Below, in pieces: positions 10,098 through 20,751 of a stretch of DNA of 64,000 nt (within the stretch, counting starts at the first letter, position 1; every line of letters begins with the position of its first letter). Below the pieces are notes generated by a model. That model was given only the letters and a program-made list of their open reading frames with translations. It was not told the DNA's origin and made no database searches. The position numbers and the translations under genes were made by a program. Source of the DNA: Moraxella sp. Lineage in GTDB: Bacteria; Pseudomonadota; Gammaproteobacteria; Pseudomonadales; Moraxellaceae. The DNA lies in contig JAUMYZ010000003.1 in NCBI GenBank assembly GCA_030528385.1, positions 62,001 through 126,000 of the forward strand, given 5' to 3'.

Positions 10098-10907
10098 TTA
10101 TGTGGGCAGATTTAGCCAAAGGGGTGTGAGCGGTAAATTTGGCATGTGTGTTTGAAATTTGTCAGGATAATAGGCATTGATAAAATACAACCCATCGGCG
10201 TCTGCGGTTGGGGGAAGTTGTGAGCGGTCTTTGAGTTTAATCAAGTGGGGAATGTCATCGGCAGACAGTTTGTTTGTACCCACAGCAAACAGCGCCCCCA
10301 TGATGTTACGTACCATGTGATGTAAAAAGCCGTCTGCTTGAATGTCTAGCACCAGATATGCCCCGTGTTGAAACAGTTTGATGTGATGAATATCACGCAC
10401 GGGTTTTTTGGATTGGCAAAGTGATGAGCGAAAACTGCTAAAATCGTGTGTGCCATGAAAATGAAGGGTGGCAGTCATCATGCTATCCACATCAAGTGGC
10501 TCATAAAAATGGGTAACTTGGCGGTATAATATGGCAGGGCGGTAGGGTTGATTGAGTGTAACGTAGCGATAACGCCGAGCGATGGCACCAAAGCGAGCAT
10601 GAAAATCTGACGGCATGGGAGCAACCCAGCGTAGAGCGATGTCTTGTGGCAGCAGGGTATTGACGCCACGAAGCCACTGATGACTGGTGCGTTTGGCATG
10701 GGTGCAAAAGTGTGCAACCATGTTGCTTGCGTGCACTCTTGCGTCTGTGCGTCCAGCGGCGATGACTTCTATGGGGTGATTGGCGACTTTGGATAGGGCG
10801 TGTTCTAGGTGGGCTTGGATACTGTCCACTTCTTGTTGGCGTTGCCAGCCCTTATAATGCGTGCCAATAAATTCAATGCCAATGGCATAAGTGGTGGGTG
10901 TATTCAT
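10098..10907 (-). CDS. truA: tRNA pseudouridine(38-40) synthase TruA
   Basis: TruA isomerises uridines 38-40 in the tRNA anticodon arm. The ATG at 10907 gives 269 residues and overlaps the asparaginase stop by four bases (ATGA); the frame is open further up but has no need of a longer start. Visible motifs are GIEFIGTHYKGWQRQ at the N-terminus, GRTDARVHASNMVAHF with the catalytic Asp, RRYRYVTLN, and FLHHMVRNIMGAL. All essential parts are present. Confidence 0.95.
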   Translation of the reverse strand: MNTPTTYAIGIEFIGTHYKGWQRQQEVDSIQAHLEHALSKVANHPIEVIAAGRTDARVHASNMVAHFCTHAKRTSHQWLRGVNTLLPQDIALRWVAPMPSDFHARFGAIARRYRYVTLNQPYRPAILYRQVTHFYEPLDVDSMMTATLHFHGTHDFSSFRSSLCQSKKPVRDIHHIKLFQHGAYLVLDIQADGFLHHMVRNIMGALFAVGTNKLSADDIPHLIKLKDRSQLPPTADADGLYFINAYYPDKFQTHMPNLPLTPLWLNLPT

Positions 10908-11860
10908 GATTGCCATGCCCCAAGCGTTAGGTTGTCTGTTAAATAAAGCCATAGCAGTTTGCTGTAAATTCCAGCAACTGTCAAATTACCCCCTGACCAC
11001 ACACCATGTTGATATTGCCAAGCACCCGCACCATAGTGGCTATCCACCCCACCAAAGGCACACATACTGGTGCAGACGACAGGTATGTTTAGGTCATTTA
11101 GCCTATCAAGTGCTTGTATGACATCTGGCGATGATGCCACGTTGCCCGCCCCAAAAGCGATGATGATGACAGCAATGCTGTCTGTGGCGTGTTGCAATTC
11201 ATCGGCTAAGACATTCGGGCTGTTGGGAGTCAGATAGATGGGTTTGATGGGCGCGCGCCTAGCTTTTTGGTGGAGTATGTCCACAGGTGGGGGGGTGATT
11301 TGTGTTGGGGCAGGCGTGGCGATGGCAACAAAAGCGTCGTTGGCTTGACTGTGGATTTTTTGGGTGTTGTGCGCCAAAAAAATATCACCCACCACCACAA
11401 ACACGCCTTTTTTATGGGTGTTTTTTAGGCAGATTGATAAGTTTTGCCAAGCGTCTCCTATTTTGTCTATGGTATAGGGTAGGCGGTCAGCGACAAATAA
11501 TGGGTGCATACTGCCCATCACAAACACACTAATATCGCCAATGGACGCCAAGGCATGGGATAAAAAAGCTCCCAAAAAACTCAAACTGTCCGTGCCAGTG
11601 ATTAGGATAAACTGTCTAGCCCCTGCCTGATACGCCTTGATGATAAGCTCGTAAAAATGCACAAAATCGGCAGGGGTAAGTGTGCTGCTGTCTTTGATGA
11701 TGTGGTTTGGTAAAATGGTGTGGTCATACTGATGAATGAGCGAGCTAAAAGCAGGTAAAAACTTATCGGCAGGCAGCGGCTTTAAAGGCGTGCCATGACT
11801 GCCAAAAGTGCCACCTGCATAAATCAGATGGCTGGTTGCAGGGTTGGTGATGTGCATCAT
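10904..11860 (-). CDS. L-asparaginase-family amidohydrolase
   Basis: This 318-residue protein carries both threonine motifs of bacterial asparaginases: IYAGGTFGSHGTPL at the N-terminus and LITGTDSLSFLG near residue 87. There is no signal peptide, so a cytoplasmic type I-like enzyme hydrolysing asparagine to aspartate and ammonia is expected. The first motif is YAGGTFGS rather than the more common TGGTIA, so substrate preference may differ. It is translationally coupled to truA by a four-base overlap. Confidence 0.8.
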   Translation of the reverse strand: MMHITNPATSHLIYAGGTFGSHGTPLKPLPADKFLPAFSSLIHQYDHTILPNHIIKDSSTLTPADFVHFYELIIKAYQAGARQFILITGTDSLSFLGAFLSHALASIGDISVFVMGSMHPLFVADRLPYTIDKIGDAWQNLSICLKNTHKKGVFVVVGDIFLAHNTQKIHSQANDAFVAIATPAPTQITPPPVDILHQKARRAPIKPIYLTPNSPNVLADELQHATDSIAVIIIAFGAGNVASSPDVIQALDRLNDLNIPVVCTSMCAFGGVDSHYGAGAWQYQHGVWSGGNLTVAGIYSKLLWLYLTDNLTLGAWQS

Positions 11861-11927
11861 GTTGTCTATAAAATTTTTGCAAGATTATAACACAAAATTA
11901 TCGCACAAAGTCATGGCTAAGCGTCTA

Positions 11928-13766
11928 CTAACCCAAACGCATGATAAGTTCTTGGGCGTACTGTTGTTGGTTGTCATTGCCTGTTTGTATGATTTCGTCA
12001 AGCAAGCGTTTTGCTGCGTCATATTCCCCCAGTTTTAGATAGTGTTTGGCAAGATTTAGGGTGATTTGGGGGTTGTCAAATTGATTGACAAAATCTAGCC
12101 TATCAGGCTGTGGCTGTGGCTGTGGGGTTTGTGTGATGATGACGGGTATTTCTCGCACTTGGGGGGTGCTGTCGTCCTTGCTGGGCACAACGTCGACGCT
12201 AAGCACGCGAGATGGTGCGGGCGCAGATGGGGTTGTTGTCGCGTCAGTTGACACATCTAACGACAATTCATCAAGGTCAAATGACAAGTCATCGCTCGTG
12301 TTTGGTGCTTTTTGGGTGGGCGCGATGTCGTCTTTGTCATCATCGTCGGCAAATATCAAGTCGTCAAAGCCAAACGCAAACTCGGTTTCGTCAGTTTTGT
12401 CAGCGCCGCTTTTGCTTTGGTCGGTTTTGTTGTGCTCTTTGATTGCAAAAGTGGGTGCAACTGACGTTGTTTGTTGTGTTTGTTCAAAATCAGCCGACAA
12501 TGTTTGTTCATTGATGACGGTATTTGTGGTTTGGGGGACATCATCAAGCAGCAGTCCATCAAACGCCAAATTAAAATCGTCTGTGTTTTTTGCGGTTTGC
12601 TGTTCTTGGGGGACAACGGTACTCTGGGCTGATTTTGGTTTGTCGTCTGGCTCAAAATCCAGCATAAACCCATCATCAAAATCCAGTCCATCATCAATTG
12701 TGTCGGTCTTGCTGGTTTCTGGAGTGTGAGTGGTTTTTTGTGTTGGTTCAAAATCAAACACCAAATCTTCTGTGATGGGCGCAGGCTTTGCTGGTGTCGC
12801 TGGCGCTTTTGTGGTGGTTTGTGTTGGTGTGTCAAGCAGTAGGTCAAAATCGTCCAACACCGAATCATCGGCATGCGTTGTTTCTACGGTGTCGGCAAAG
12901 GTTCTGGGTTTGGACAAATCAAAAATATTGCCTTGCTGCGATTGCAGACGGTCTTGGTCGCCATCATCGTGTTTTGTTGCCACAGTCTCAAAGCGCGACG
13001 GCTCGGCACTGCTGGCGGATTTGGCCGGACTGACAGGCGTTGTTAGTGTGATGGGCTCATCTAAGAGTAAATCAAAGTCGTCATCGTCAGACGGTTGGGC
13101 TGCTGGTTCATTGGGAGCAAACGCCAAATCAAACTCTTTGGTTTTGACCGCTGGTTTGGCCGCAGGAGCGCTTGGGGTGTCTAAAGAGAACTCTATGGTG
13201 TTAAAATTTGGCTGGGCAACGGGCGCAGCAGGGGGTGTTTGGGCAGGTTTAACGCTTTGACTGGCAAGCTCATCGTCAATTAAGGTCTTTAAAAAGTCGG
13301 CTTCGGCGATGGTTTTACTGTCGGCGATTTCTTGGATTTTTTGATAAAGTTGGTTAAAAGCACCATAGCGCTTGGCGATGCCGTACACTTGTAGCAGCTT
13401 GAGCATGGCTTCGTTGTGATGGGGGTTAATCATCAACCGACGTTTGAGCTCATCAATGGCGTCGTCGTAGTTTTGGTTACGAATATGGGCTTCAACGCTT
13501 GACAACCCATCAGCTGGCGCAGGTGCGGCAACGGGCTTTGGTGGTGCGCTTGGCTGCTGCGGTTCTGGCTGGTTTAGTTGCTGTAACGCTTCGGTAATCG
13601 CTGTTGAAGTAACAGGCGTGCCAGTTTCGGGCTTTCTGACCTTTAGGTAGTTGTCCAAGGATTTTTTGGGTCGCTCACCTTTTTTGGTTTGTAGGTGTCT
13701 TAGACCAAATAATGCCACAACAGCAAGAATGATGATAAAAATAACGGCAATAAGTAAGATGTCCAT
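11928..13766 (-). CDS. FimV-like protein, membrane and cytoplasmic half (TPR/FimV C-terminal domain)
   Basis: The 612-residue protein starts with a membrane helix (MDILLIAVIFIIILAVVALF) followed by a basic stretch, so the rest faces the cytoplasm. Two TPR-like segments (residues about 90-170) are followed by about 350 acidic residues with repeated DDFDLLLD / FDDGFMLDFE motifs. The C-terminal domain (NLAKHYLKLGEYDAAKRLLD) matches FimV, a polar organiser of type IV pili. The ATG at 13766 has GGAG upstream; the frame is open to 13784. The periplasmic half of FimV is encoded by the separate gene just upstream. Confidence 0.8.
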   Translation of the reverse strand: MDILLIAVIFIIILAVVALFGLRHLQTKKGERPKKSLDNYLKVRKPETGTPVTSTAITEALQQLNQPEPQQPSAPPKPVAAPAPADGLSSVEAHIRNQNYDDAIDELKRRLMINPHHNEAMLKLLQVYGIAKRYGAFNQLYQKIQEIADSKTIAEADFLKTLIDDELASQSVKPAQTPPAAPVAQPNFNTIEFSLDTPSAPAAKPAVKTKEFDLAFAPNEPAAQPSDDDDFDLLLDEPITLTTPVSPAKSASSAEPSRFETVATKHDDGDQDRLQSQQGNIFDLSKPRTFADTVETTHADDSVLDDFDLLLDTPTQTTTKAPATPAKPAPITEDLVFDFEPTQKTTHTPETSKTDTIDDGLDFDDGFMLDFEPDDKPKSAQSTVVPQEQQTAKNTDDFNLAFDGLLLDDVPQTTNTVINEQTLSADFEQTQQTTSVAPTFAIKEHNKTDQSKSGADKTDETEFAFGFDDLIFADDDDKDDIAPTQKAPNTSDDLSFDLDELSLDVSTDATTTPSAPAPSRVLSVDVVPSKDDSTPQVREIPVIITQTPQPQPQPDRLDFVNQFDNPQITLNLAKHYLKLGEYDAAKRLLDEIIQTGNDNQQQYAQELIMRLG

Positions 13767-13820
13767 GATAACTCCAGTAACCAAATAGCGCTTGTTAAAA
13801 ATTTGCCAATAATAAGTGCT

Positions 13821-15179
13821 CTACTTCTTTTCTTTGAGAGCCTTTAAGCGAGATTCCAGTTCGGCAAGTTTTTGATTTTGCAGTTGCAATTTTTGTGTTG
13901 CCGAAGAGAGTTCTCTGTTTAGGTTATTGACGTGTTTTGCGTTGCTGGCGGTTTGTTGACGTGTGTGTTTGAGTGTGCCAACCAAGTTACTCTCGCCGCC
14001 TGCGGTGGCATTTTTGACGGCTTTGTTGTTGGTGCCTGTGGCTTTGCCTTGTTGCGTTGGGGTTACCAGCGTAACTTGTGCTTTTGGCAGAGCTTGTTTG
14101 GCGAGCTTTTTGGTGGTTTGGGTGCTTGTTTTGCTCGTGCTCTTACTGCTTTGTTGGTTGTTGGTTTTTTTGTTTGTGGCGGCTTTTTGGTTTTGTTGTT
14201 TGGTGCCAATGGCTTCTTGAATGGCCTTTTGTGAAGGAATGACATCATAGTCGGGCAATTGCAAGCTGACATTGGTTTTTAGTTGGTTCATTTTGCCGTG
14301 GTTAAAAGCGTCAGGATTGGCAGTGTGAATGGCTTTCATCACTTCATTGACACTCATGTTGTTGGCAATGGCAATTTGATGGGCAATGCTCCACAAACTG
14401 TCGCCACTTTGTACCACATAGCTTTTGTCTGATGGGGAACGTGTGTCGGTTTTGTCGTCCGCGCCGTCTTGGGTGCTGGCAAGCACATCATTGGCAGTTT
14501 CGGTGTCTGCTGGCGTGAGTTCTTTGGGCGCTTGTCCGATTGGATAGACTTGGCGCGTAACTTGCTCGGTTAAAATTTGTATTTGTTTGTTGCTGTTTGT
14601 TTTATCTGTGTTGCTGTTTTGGTTTGGTTGCTTTGTTTCACTGATGCCACTCATTATTTCTTGTGCAACAACGTCTGCTGGGTGCGTTTTGTCCTTTGGC
14701 GCTGGCGTTACCACAGGCAGGTTTTGTTGTTGATTGGTGGTGATGACTTGTGTGGGCTTTTCGGACAATGTAAAGATGCCAGACTTTGGCAAAGGCATCA
14801 GCAAAGTTTGTGGCTCAATGATTTGCTTACCATTGTCGTTTAGGTTGAGCACGATGTCTGCAAATGGCGCAGAAATGGGCGTGTTAGACGTCAAAGTAAT
14901 GCGACCTGAAGACTCTGATGTGGGGGTAAATGTTGCCGAAATTTTGGCATTGGCATCAAGCCCAAGCTGCTGATAAATGTCAGCGGTGGCAATGGACACA
15001 TGAAAGTTTTTGGCATCAATGTCAGACACTTCAATGGTGGCAGACAAAGGCTCATGCTGTGCTGACTGAATGTCAGTTTGACCCAAGTTGATGGCATGTG
15101 CCAAGCTGGTTGTACCAAGCAAACAAGCAAGTATCGCTTGGGAAATAAGGGTGGTGCGATGAGTGTGATGCCACGACAT
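13821..15179 (-). CDS. fimV: FimV-like protein, periplasmic half (FimV N-terminal domain plus LysM)
   Basis: This 452-residue protein has a signal peptide ending near SLAHA. A FimV N-terminal domain follows (INLGQTDIQSAQHEPLSATI), then a LysM peptidoglycan-binding domain near residues 250-310 (SYVVQSGDSLWSIAHQ, LQLPDY). After a Lys/Thr/Gln-rich linker comes a C-terminal coiled coil (TQKLQLQNQKLAELESRLKA) that ends the protein. In single-chain FimV the next element is the membrane helix; here that helix begins a separate gene after a 54-base gap. The two products probably work together at the cell pole or septum. Confidence 0.82.
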   Translation of the reverse strand: MSWHHTHRTTLISQAILACLLGTTSLAHAINLGQTDIQSAQHEPLSATIEVSDIDAKNFHVSIATADIYQQLGLDANAKISATFTPTSESSGRITLTSNTPISAPFADIVLNLNDNGKQIIEPQTLLMPLPKSGIFTLSEKPTQVITTNQQQNLPVVTPAPKDKTHPADVVAQEIMSGISETKQPNQNSNTDKTNSNKQIQILTEQVTRQVYPIGQAPKELTPADTETANDVLASTQDGADDKTDTRSPSDKSYVVQSGDSLWSIAHQIAIANNMSVNEVMKAIHTANPDAFNHGKMNQLKTNVSLQLPDYDVIPSQKAIQEAIGTKQQNQKAATNKKTNNQQSSKSTSKTSTQTTKKLAKQALPKAQVTLVTPTQQGKATGTNNKAVKNATAGGESNLVGTLKHTRQQTASNAKHVNNLNRELSSATQKLQLQNQKLAELESRLKALKEKK

Positions 15180-15651
15180 AGTTATCCTTGAATTAACAGT
15201 ATGGCAAAAGATGCCAAAAAAAGTTTTACCATAGCTTTATAGCAAAATACCAATGCAAAAGCCAGTTTATTTTGATAATTTGCAAAGGTATGGTATCAAA
15301 AGGGGGTTTTGGTGCGCTGTCTCGGCATAAATCATTTGTGATATCATGGATTTGTTTAGTGCTGTTTGAGACAATTTATGCTAAAAGCTGCTATTTTCAT
15401 GCAAATTTTATTCTTAAAATAGCAATAAATGTTGGTATATTTATTAAAATATGTAAAGTTTTATTTCTATTAAATTGCTGGTAGACGACATGACTGACTT
15501 GTTGTCAGTATAAAACACCATCAAATTGGTCTGTGTGGTTTAATTTTTATGATAACTTACTGATTTTATTTTATTTTTAAAATTTGGGTTGAGTTGAAAA
15601 ACGGCAACAAAAAGCGTATGATGACCACAAATCATCACAAGCAAGAAAGTT
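15180..15651. other. Intergenic region between fimV and scpB
   Basis: About 470 bases separate the divergent fimV and scpB genes. It is AT-rich and must hold promoters in both directions, but I see no coding sequence with support, no RNA gene and no clear terminator. Confidence 0.4.
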
Positions 15652-15816
15652 ATGTTGGCAAATATTGAGCATGCCACCGAGCAGACAAAGGTCGCCACGC
15701 TTTGCCCCAAGACTTGGGACTTGGTGGGTTTGATGTGGTTTGGTCGCTGCGTTATTTTGTATTTTTTAACGCCGATTTTGACACCCAGAACAGACAATTT
15801 TTTGACAATTGAGTAA
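15652..15816 (+). CDS. Possible 54-residue membrane protein upstream of scpB
   Basis: An ATG-initiated frame encodes 54 residues, starting MLANIEHATEQTKVATLCPK and continuing with a hydrophobic stretch (LVGLMWFGRCVILYFLTP) that could span the membrane. It ends three bases before the scpB start, in the position where scpA is found in many genomes, but it has no resemblance to ScpA. I do not recognise it. It could be a chance reading frame. Confidence 0.3.
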   Translation: MLANIEHATEQTKVATLCPKTWDLVGLMWFGRCVILYFLTPILTPRTDNFLTIE

Positions 15817-15819
15817 AGA

Positions 15820-16389
15820 ATGATGACAAAAACACAGCATTATCCGTTCGCAAAGGCGCAGCGATTATACGATGTGTTAAGTCGCCATATTGAAGTGCTG
15901 CTGCACGTTAGTGAAAAACCATTGACCCATCAAGAACTTAAAAAGCATTTGAATGTTGACGATGACACATTAAACACCGCGTTATTGTTGCTTCAGGAGC
16001 GATTAAGTCATGGCGTGCTGCAGTTAAACAAAACCGCCAGTGGTTATCGTTTGCAAATCAAAGGCGAATATGGTGCACTGATTTGGCAGGCATTTCCTGA
16101 ACGCATTGAAAACTTAAGCCAAGCCTTGCTTGAGACTTTAAGCGTCATTGCCTACAAACAGCCTGTAACACGCTCAGACATTGAGCAGGTACGCGGTGTT
16201 ACAGTGTCAAGCAACATTTTGCGTCAGCTGTTTGATAAGGGCTGGATTGTGGAAAAGGGTCATAAGGATACGTTGGGGCGACCAGCACTACTACACACCA
16301 CACCTGCCTTTTTGGACGCTTTTGGTTTGGGCAGTTTGGCAGATTTACCGCCTTTGCCTGACCTACAAAGTCTAAAAGTTGATGGCTAA
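15820..16389 (+). CDS. scpB: Segregation and condensation protein B
   Basis: ScpB forms the kleisin-associated winged-helix dimer of the SMC-ScpAB condensin. The 189-residue product has the conserved blocks LLQERL, ALLETLSVIAYKQPVTRSDIEQVRGVTVSSNILRQL (residues about 105-140, read in two parts) and GHKDTLGRPALLHTT. Two adjacent ATG codons are possible starts. It sits directly before rluB, a very common pairing. No scpA is present next to it. Confidence 0.92.
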   Translation: MMTKTQHYPFAKAQRLYDVLSRHIEVLLHVSEKPLTHQELKKHLNVDDDTLNTALLLLQERLSHGVLQLNKTASGYRLQIKGEYGALIWQAFPERIENLSQALLETLSVIAYKQPVTRSDIEQVRGVTVSSNILRQLFDKGWIVEKGHKDTLGRPALLHTTPAFLDAFGLGSLADLPPLPDLQSLKVDG

Positions 16390-16461
16390 ATTTTAGCAAA
16401 TTTGCTATAATGGGCGGTTTACACATTGTGAAATGTCATTTTCCAACCACAGGATACCATC

Positions 16462-17418
16462 ATGAGCGATTTATCTGCCAGAACCGAAGGCGAAAAGTTA
16501 CAAAAACTCTTGGCACGCATGGGGCTGGGCTCACGCCGTCAGCTTGAAGAAGTGATTAAAGCAGGGCGTGTTTCTATCAATGGCAATCTTGCTAACCTTG
16601 GCGACAGAGCCACACCCCAAGATGAGATTCGTGTTGATGGGCGTTTGGTGCGTCTAAAGAGCGAAAAACAAAAACGTCGCCGTGTGCTTGCTTATTATAA
16701 GCCTGAGGGTGAGATTTGTTCTCGCACTGACCCAGAGGGTCGCCCCACCGTTTTTGACCGTTTGCCCAAGCTCACAGGCGACCGCTGGGTGATGGTCGGG
16801 CGTTTGGACATCAACTCATCGGGTCTGCTATTGTTTACCAATGATGGCGAGCTGGCTCATCGGCTGATGCACCCATCAAGCGAAGTGGTGCGTGAATATG
16901 CGGTGCGAGTGCTTGGCGAACTTAGTCCCCAGATGGTTCATCATTTAACCGAAGGCGTAATGCTTGATGACGGCGTGGCAAAATTTGACGACATCAAAGA
17001 AGGCGGTGGCAGTGGTGTCAATAGATGGTATCATGTCAGCCTAAAAGAAGGTCGCAAACGTGAAGTACGCCGTATGTTTGAATCCCAAGAGCTCAAAGTC
17101 TCACGCCTGATTCGCACCCGCTATGGCACGGCTTATCTGCCCAAAGAGCTGCGCACGGGTCGTTTTTTGGAGCTGGACGCCAAAGAGATTGACCAGCTGG
17201 TTAAATTGGTGGGGCTGCGTTCACGTCTGGGTACGGGGTTAAATAGCAAAACCCAAGAAAAACAAGCCCGTATCCACAAAAAACCATTAAAATCTCGTGA
17301 AGTGCACCGCCAAAAAGGCGATAAACGCCCCCAACAATCTTCTAACAAAAACCCAAACAAAACCACCAACAAATCCCACAGCCCTAATCTTAAAAACAAT
17401 CAGTTTTATCCCGTATGA
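16462..17418 (+). CDS. rluB: 23S rRNA pseudouridine(2605) synthase RluB
   Basis: The 318-residue protein opens with an S4 RNA-binding domain (EKLQKLLARMGLGSRRQLEE). The catalytic domain carries GRLDINSSGLLLFTNDGEL, where the Asp is the catalytic residue of the RsuA/RluB family. The last 60 residues form a basic tail rich in Lys, Asn and Pro, typical of RluB rather than RsuA. It follows scpB on the same strand. Confidence 0.94.
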   Translation: MSDLSARTEGEKLQKLLARMGLGSRRQLEEVIKAGRVSINGNLANLGDRATPQDEIRVDGRLVRLKSEKQKRRRVLAYYKPEGEICSRTDPEGRPTVFDRLPKLTGDRWVMVGRLDINSSGLLLFTNDGELAHRLMHPSSEVVREYAVRVLGELSPQMVHHLTEGVMLDDGVAKFDDIKEGGGSGVNRWYHVSLKEGRKREVRRMFESQELKVSRLIRTRYGTAYLPKELRTGRFLELDAKEIDQLVKLVGLRSRLGTGLNSKTQEKQARIHKKPLKSREVHRQKGDKRPQQSSNKNPNKTTNKSHSPNLKNNQFYPV

Positions 17419-17446
17419 CAACCGCCATTGCGGCGATGGCTTTGGG

Positions 17447-18337
17447 CTATAGGTGTAAGTCATGCCCACAGCGGTCGCAAAATTTGGCATTGGACGCATG
17501 ACCGAATTTGCCGCAGTTGGGGCAAGAAATGGGGTGTAATTGTGGTCGCATGGTGCGTGTCAGTTCGGCAGTAAAAATCCCTGTGGGCACGGCAATGATG
17601 GCATAACCGGTTATCATCACCATGCTGGCGATGGCTTGTCCGATGGGGGTTTTGGGGGAGATGTCGCCATAACCTACGGTGGTGAGTGTTACCACCGCCC
17701 AATAGATGGACAAAGGAATGCTGGTAAAGCCGTTTTCAGGGCCTTCAACCACATAAAGCACCGAGCCAAAAATTGTTACCAACAACAACAGCGATAAGAA
17801 AAACACAGTGATTTTGTGGCGACTGGTTCTAAAAGCGGCCGCCAAAAATCCCGCTTGCTGCATATAGGATTTTAGTTTGAATACCCGAAAAATACGTAAT
17901 ATGCGTAATATGCGTACGACAAGCAAATACTGCGTACCTGCAAAAAAAACGCTCAAATAACTGGGCAGCAGTGCCAACAAATCCACCACCCCAAAAAAGC
18001 TAAAAACGTAGCGATGGCGATTGGGAGCAGAATACAGCCGCAATAAATACTCAATGGTAAACAAAATGGTGAAAAACCATTCGGCAAAATAAAACAGACT
18101 TTTGTATTGCAAACGCAAATACAGCACACTGTCTAACATCACCACAATCACACTAAGCACAATGGCAACGAGCAAAACCACATCAAAAAACTTGCCTGCT
18201 GGGGTGTCTGTGCCTTCAATGATGATGTGAATGTGCTCTCTTAGCTGAAGTTTGGCTTGGTGTTTGTGGAGGTGAATGCTCATAAATGCTGGCGTGATAG
18301 ACAAAGCTCTGTGGTATTTTATAATAAAGACCGCCAT
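17447..18337 (-). CDS. Kch/Kv-type potassium channel with C-terminal zinc ribbon
   Basis: This 296-residue protein has six membrane segments. The fourth contains regularly spaced arginines (LVVRILRILRIFRVFKLK), as in voltage sensors. The pore carries the selectivity filter TLTTVGYGDISP. The C-terminal 30 residues form a CxxC...CxxC zinc ribbon (CPNCGKFGH, FCDRCGHDLHL), which is unusual for this family. Its 3' end faces that of rluB. Start alternatives include the Met at nt 18283. Confidence 0.85.
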   Translation of the reverse strand: MAVFIIKYHRALSITPAFMSIHLHKHQAKLQLREHIHIIIEGTDTPAGKFFDVVLLVAIVLSVIVVMLDSVLYLRLQYKSLFYFAEWFFTILFTIEYLLRLYSAPNRHRYVFSFFGVVDLLALLPSYLSVFFAGTQYLLVVRILRILRIFRVFKLKSYMQQAGFLAAAFRTSRHKITVFFLSLLLLVTIFGSVLYVVEGPENGFTSIPLSIYWAVVTLTTVGYGDISPKTPIGQAIASMVMITGYAIIAVPTGIFTAELTRTMRPQLHPISCPNCGKFGHASNAKFCDRCGHDLHL

Positions 18338-18486
18338 TAAGATACTTGTTTTAACAAAAAAGTTATTCTGTCTTAAAATAACACAAGACCGCCATTAAGA
18401 TTGCTTATATTTTGTACTTTTGTTTGCAAAGCCCTTTGTTTTTGGGTAACATAGGACGATTATTTTTGTGATTTTGGGAGCGTATT

Positions 18487-18885
18487 GTGTTTAAAAAAAG
18501 TGTGTTTGTTGCTTTGTTGGCGGTGAGTACCACCGCGTGCATTGGTTTGGACAACTTGAGTTTGGACGGCGTCAGTATTGGCGGTGTTGCCAGTGATGGT
18601 GGCAGTGGTTCTAAAAAGACCAATTTTTATTGCGATAATGGCTATAAAGTGCTGGTCAGCTACCAAAATCCCAACAGTGAGATACGCCTTGCGTTTAATA
18701 ATGGCAAAGACACCTTTATTGTTTCGGCTTATAACCAGCAGCCAGCCACGCACGAGCCATTGTACATCAACGACACGCAGACGGTACGCTGGCAAGACAA
18801 AAACGGCGTGGGCACTTTGACTTATCCTGATAATAATTATCGCGATACCAAACTCATTCATCAAACGACTTGTCGCACGCGTTAA
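18487..18885 (+). CDS. Lipoprotein, MliC-like (possible lysozyme inhibitor)
   Basis: The 132-residue product has a lipoprotein signal peptide with lipobox STTAC (Cys at residue 18), so it should be lipid-anchored. The mature domain begins TNFYCDNGYKVLVSYQN and ends with a Cys pair partner (HQTTCRTR). The YxCDNG opening followed by a short beta-rich domain resembles MliC/PliC inhibitors of C-type lysozyme, which protect peptidoglycan in the periplasm. The match is by eye, so function is tentative. Confidence 0.6.
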   Translation: MFKKSVFVALLAVSTTACIGLDNLSLDGVSIGGVASDGGSGSKKTNFYCDNGYKVLVSYQNPNSEIRLAFNNGKDTFIVSAYNQQPATHEPLYINDTQTVRWQDKNGVGTLTYPDNNYRDTKLIHQTTCRTR

Positions 18886-18920
18886 TTGCTCAGTGAGCTG
18901 GTGATAAAAGTTATGCATCA

Positions 18921-19139
18921 GTGCTGGCAGTGTTTGCTGTTCTAAGTGCTTGTCAAAGCGTGCCAAGCCAAGACTGGGGCGACAAAGCCGTCTTAGTTAT
19001 GATGACCCAAATTGCCAAAGACATCAGCCCAAGTCTAAACCATCAGCCATGCACCCCAATGCTGCCGACCATGCCGAGCACTATGCCCACAGACATCAAT
19101 GTTGGCAGTATTGATGGGTGTATGCCAAACAAGCGATAA
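18921..19139 (+). CDS. Small lipoprotein-like frame, possibly a remnant
   Basis: A GTG-initiated frame gives 72 residues starting MLAVFAVLSACQSVPSQDWG, with a lipobox-like LSAC. The signal peptide is very short for a lipoprotein, there is no ATG upstream in frame, and the ribosome-binding site is weak. It may be the remains of a longer lipoprotein gene. I do not recognise the mature part. Confidence 0.3.
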   Translation: MLAVFAVLSACQSVPSQDWGDKAVLVMMTQIAKDISPSLNHQPCTPMLPTMPSTMPTDINVGSIDGCMPNKR

Positions 19140-19305
19140 AATTGCTAGATTGTTCGTTTGTGGTGAGTTTTAAGTCAAACCACAACGAAAAGCCGACCAA
19201 GGGCAAAACTTAAGGGTAAGCCTTTTGTGTTGCCTGTGGGTTTATTGGGTATAGTTAATGATACAATGGGGTTTTGCTTAGTCATTGTATTTAGCGTTAT
19301 TGCAT

Positions 19306-20751
<1,446 letters not shown>

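Noticed and set aside
12085-12729. Long serine-rich frame opposite the FimV-like gene
   Set aside because: It is the complement of the acidic repeat region (Asp codons read as Ser/Val on the other strand), with no start signal.
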